A DNA stretch of 64,000 nt, taken from positions 532,136 through 596,135 of the forward strand of contig CAUYUJ010021660.1 of the NCBI GenBank assembly GCA_963575745.1, given 5' to 3'. The notes under the pieces are model-generated. The model was not told the origin of the DNA. It did not search any database and saw nothing but the letters and a program-made list of their open reading frames with translations. Within the stretch, counting starts at the first letter, position 1. Each line of letters opens with the position of its first letter. The position numbers and the translations under genes were made by a program. Shown here piece after piece: positions 62,901-64,000 of this stretch. This DNA comes from Prorocentrum cordatum. Lineage: Eukaryota; Sar; Dinophyceae; Prorocentrales; Prorocentraceae.

Positions 62901-63126
62901 TTTGTTCTTGACTTCTATTGCTGCTTGTGTTTCATGGTGAGCACCGAGATGATGGCTTGCAGTTGCGACGGCATGAAACCGAGACGTTCGATGACCAGGA
63001 TCATCCTCTGGCTATGAGGTCCGCCTGCTCGCCAGCTGATGCAAGAACCTCGGATGGGCCCGCCCCATGTCGAGGCTGTTCTGGAGGGGAAGCTCCCGGC
63101 CGCGGCTTTCACCGCATCTCCCGTCC
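59958..63126 (-). pseudogene. Decayed LINE of a second lineage (reverse transcriptase to RNase H)
   Basis: Read on the minus strand. The RT N-terminal part (63112-62740) gives SQLQAIISVL, then STLYRTWARIRQAAAGEWER and HHRRPFLAYQAGHYIVELVF. RT motif A follows (LYDRSNSYDRINRI, near 62690), then motif B (GMAAGCGFATYLIQ, near 62500). These share one phase but contain stops TAG 62915-62917 and TGA-TAG near 62745. After the nested FAM4 element comes MFMGDPLL (near 62215), where the catalytic YxDD would be and the second Asp is lost. RT thumb-like RMEQIKRMRKLGAIQKGG lies near 61690, a cysteine knuckle (CPCGADSDD...KIFECAMS) near 60940-60860, and RNase H parts VYTDGNCDN (near 60670) and NVNGHQD...ALGNHAADKAAKQAA (near 60350-60240). 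Many frameshifts make it clearly dead. Confidence 0.7.
62265..62454. mobile_element. FAM4 inverted-repeat element nested in the decayed LINE
   Basis: 190 bp. The left end TCGGGCCGGACGAAAGGGGG pairs with the reverse complement of the right end (ATCGGGTCGGGCGAAAACGG). CCAG flanks it on both sides (62261-62264 and 62455-62458), a 4-bp target duplication. The inside carries the palindromes GCTGCATGCAGC and AATCAGCT-ACGTG-AGCTGATT. It has no coding capacity. Confidence 0.85.
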
Positions 63127-63130
63127 ATGG

Positions 63131-63317
63131 TCGGGCCGAACGAAAGGGGGGGATTGGGAAAGGGGGGGGTGCGAAATCTGCTGCATGCAGCTGGTTTCGG
63201 CCCCACCGAGGGGCCCATTCCTCGATACATAGCCGCCTCTGGCGCCGGGAAAATCAGCTACGTGAGCTGATTCTCAAACCATCCCCTTGGCTATCCCCCC
63301 CGTTCGCCCGGCCCGAA
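63131..63317. mobile_element. FAM4 inverted-repeat element, second copy
   Basis: 187 bp. The left end TCGGGCCGAACGAAAGGGGG and right end CCGTTCGCCCGGCCCGA(A) are flanked by ATGG (63127-63130 and 63318-63321). It shares the internal palindromes and about 85-90% of its sequence, by eye, with 62265-62454. It lies at the upstream end of the recognisable LINE remnant. Confidence 0.85.
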
Positions 63318-63321
63318 ATGG

Positions 63322-63479
63322 GCCCAGGGCGACGCGATCGTGGACGGGGTTGGGTTAGGTCCTCACCTCGGCTTTGCCAGATGTGAGCGGGTCCTTCGGC
63401 CTCCCCCTCCAGAGTGCTCGACGGCCAGCCCGACCATCGTCCGCGGTGCAAAGTGGCCGCTGGCTTCCAGGCCTCTAGA
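63322..63479. other. Unassigned spacer
   Basis: GC-rich and short. No gene is recognised. Confidence 0.4.
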
Positions 63480-63580
63480 TTTAATATGTTTTGAGCATTT
63501 GCTTACCATTTGGGGGCATTTGGGGGGTATCTTTTTATTTTCGTCCAAAATTCCCCTGTAGGGGGGCATTCCCGACCTAA
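63480..63580 (+). mobile_element. FAM1 inverted-repeat element, right part
   Basis: It ends CCTGTAGGGGGGCATTCCCGACCTAA (63555-63580; one change from the consensus). An AT-rich stretch with TTAATATGTTTTGAGC precedes it. No left terminal repeat was found. Confidence 0.65.
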
Positions 63581-63758
63581 CTCTAGATTGCGGGCCCAGC
63601 GACGCGCCCCGCCGACTCCGCCTTTGCAGCGATGTCTGCACCCAGGAAGCCGAGGCCCTGGAGGCCTCCAGATTGTTTTTCCCCTTCTCGGAAGCGGTGG
63701 ACTTGCCCAAGTCCTTGATGAGGATCCCGATGGCATCGTCGGCTGTGCCCACTGCTAG

Positions 63759-64000
63759 TGCACCTGCTGCACTGTCTGCGACGAGCAACTAGCCCAGCTG
63801 CTGGGCTGCGTGGAGGCCGAGCTTCAGGCCCTCCGCCTCGTGACACACTTCTGGGGATTCTTGCAAGCCTGCCACGTTGAAGACAAGCTGCTGGCGATCA
63901 TGATGGAATATGGAGTAGCTGATGTCGGTAAGATGGCTGCGGAGCCAACGAAGGGGCGCCTCCAGGAATTTCCAGCTAGCTCTAGCTGCGTCGTTCCTAG
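63759..64000 (+). CDS. Partial open segment at the window edge, unknown product
   Basis: After a TAG at 63756-63758 one frame stays open to the end: CTCCTVCDEQLAQLLGCVEA, then ELQALRLVTHFWGFLQACHV, then EDKLLAIMMEYGVADVGKMA. It is Cys-rich at the start, then helical in appearance, with G/C-leaning third positions. In dinoflagellate style it could be an exon whose start lies between 63581 and 63759. The sequence between 63581 and 63758 is also partly protein-like in another phase. No family is recognised, and the segment is cut by the window end. Confidence 0.3.

Overview
The window is nuclear DNA of a dinoflagellate. The strongest evidence is two perfect copies of the 22-nt dinoflagellate spliced leader (DinoSL): one at 29488-29509 (+), and one at 52659-52680 (-) marking the 5' end of a LINE retrotransposon. 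High GC, near-identical 35-residue PPR repeats with an ISACEKG core, huge simple-repeat tracts and sparse coding DNA agree. Very GC-rich genomes such as Prorocentrum or Polarella would fit, but the species cannot be fixed from the sequence. No prokaryotic signature, tRNA, rRNA or CRISPR array was recognised.

Left part (1-24.5 kb): a mosaic of segmental duplications. Most of it is a degenerate GC-rich filler built from CCAAGACGGCCC / CCCCAAGAGGCC words. It lies mainly in one orientation and is flipped at 9.78-10.14 and 12.95-13.57 kb. Embedded are pieces of a PPR-protein gene family on the + strand (4.85, 14.6, 17.5-18.1, 18.2-18.5 and a decayed array at 23.4-24.5 kb), an exact 73-bp satellite (5.76-6.23 kb), a 2.6-kb GAGGCT satellite (6.23-8.83 kb) and a 345-bp tandem repeat (19.3-20.3 kb).

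Middle part (24.5-45 kb): an archipelago of triplet-repeat tracts (CTC/GAG, CAT, GAC, GAT) with several GC3-rich + strand exon candidates (27.7, 31.2, 34.9-36.1, 36.9 and 38.5 kb) that may belong to one or a few intron-rich genes of unknown function. Between them lie at least five families of short inverted-repeat elements (called here FAM1, FAM2, FAM3, FAM5 and FAM7). FAM1 right ends repeatedly abut exon candidates, which suggests introner-like elements.

Right part (45-64 kb): a nearly complete two-ORF LINE on the minus strand (45.85-52.68 kb). Its ORF1 has a zinc finger and coiled coils. Its ORF2 carries an endonuclease, a reverse transcriptase and an RNase H broken by one frameshift at a 7-base homopolymer. 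Further right are more triplet tracts, then a decayed LINE of another lineage (about 59.96-63.13 kb, minus). One 190-bp inverted-repeat element (FAM4) lies inside that LINE and a 187-bp sister lies at its upstream end, both with apparent 4-bp target duplications.

The window is mainly mobile DNA and repeats in and around fragments of expanded gene families. Complete host genes cannot be delimited without transcript data.
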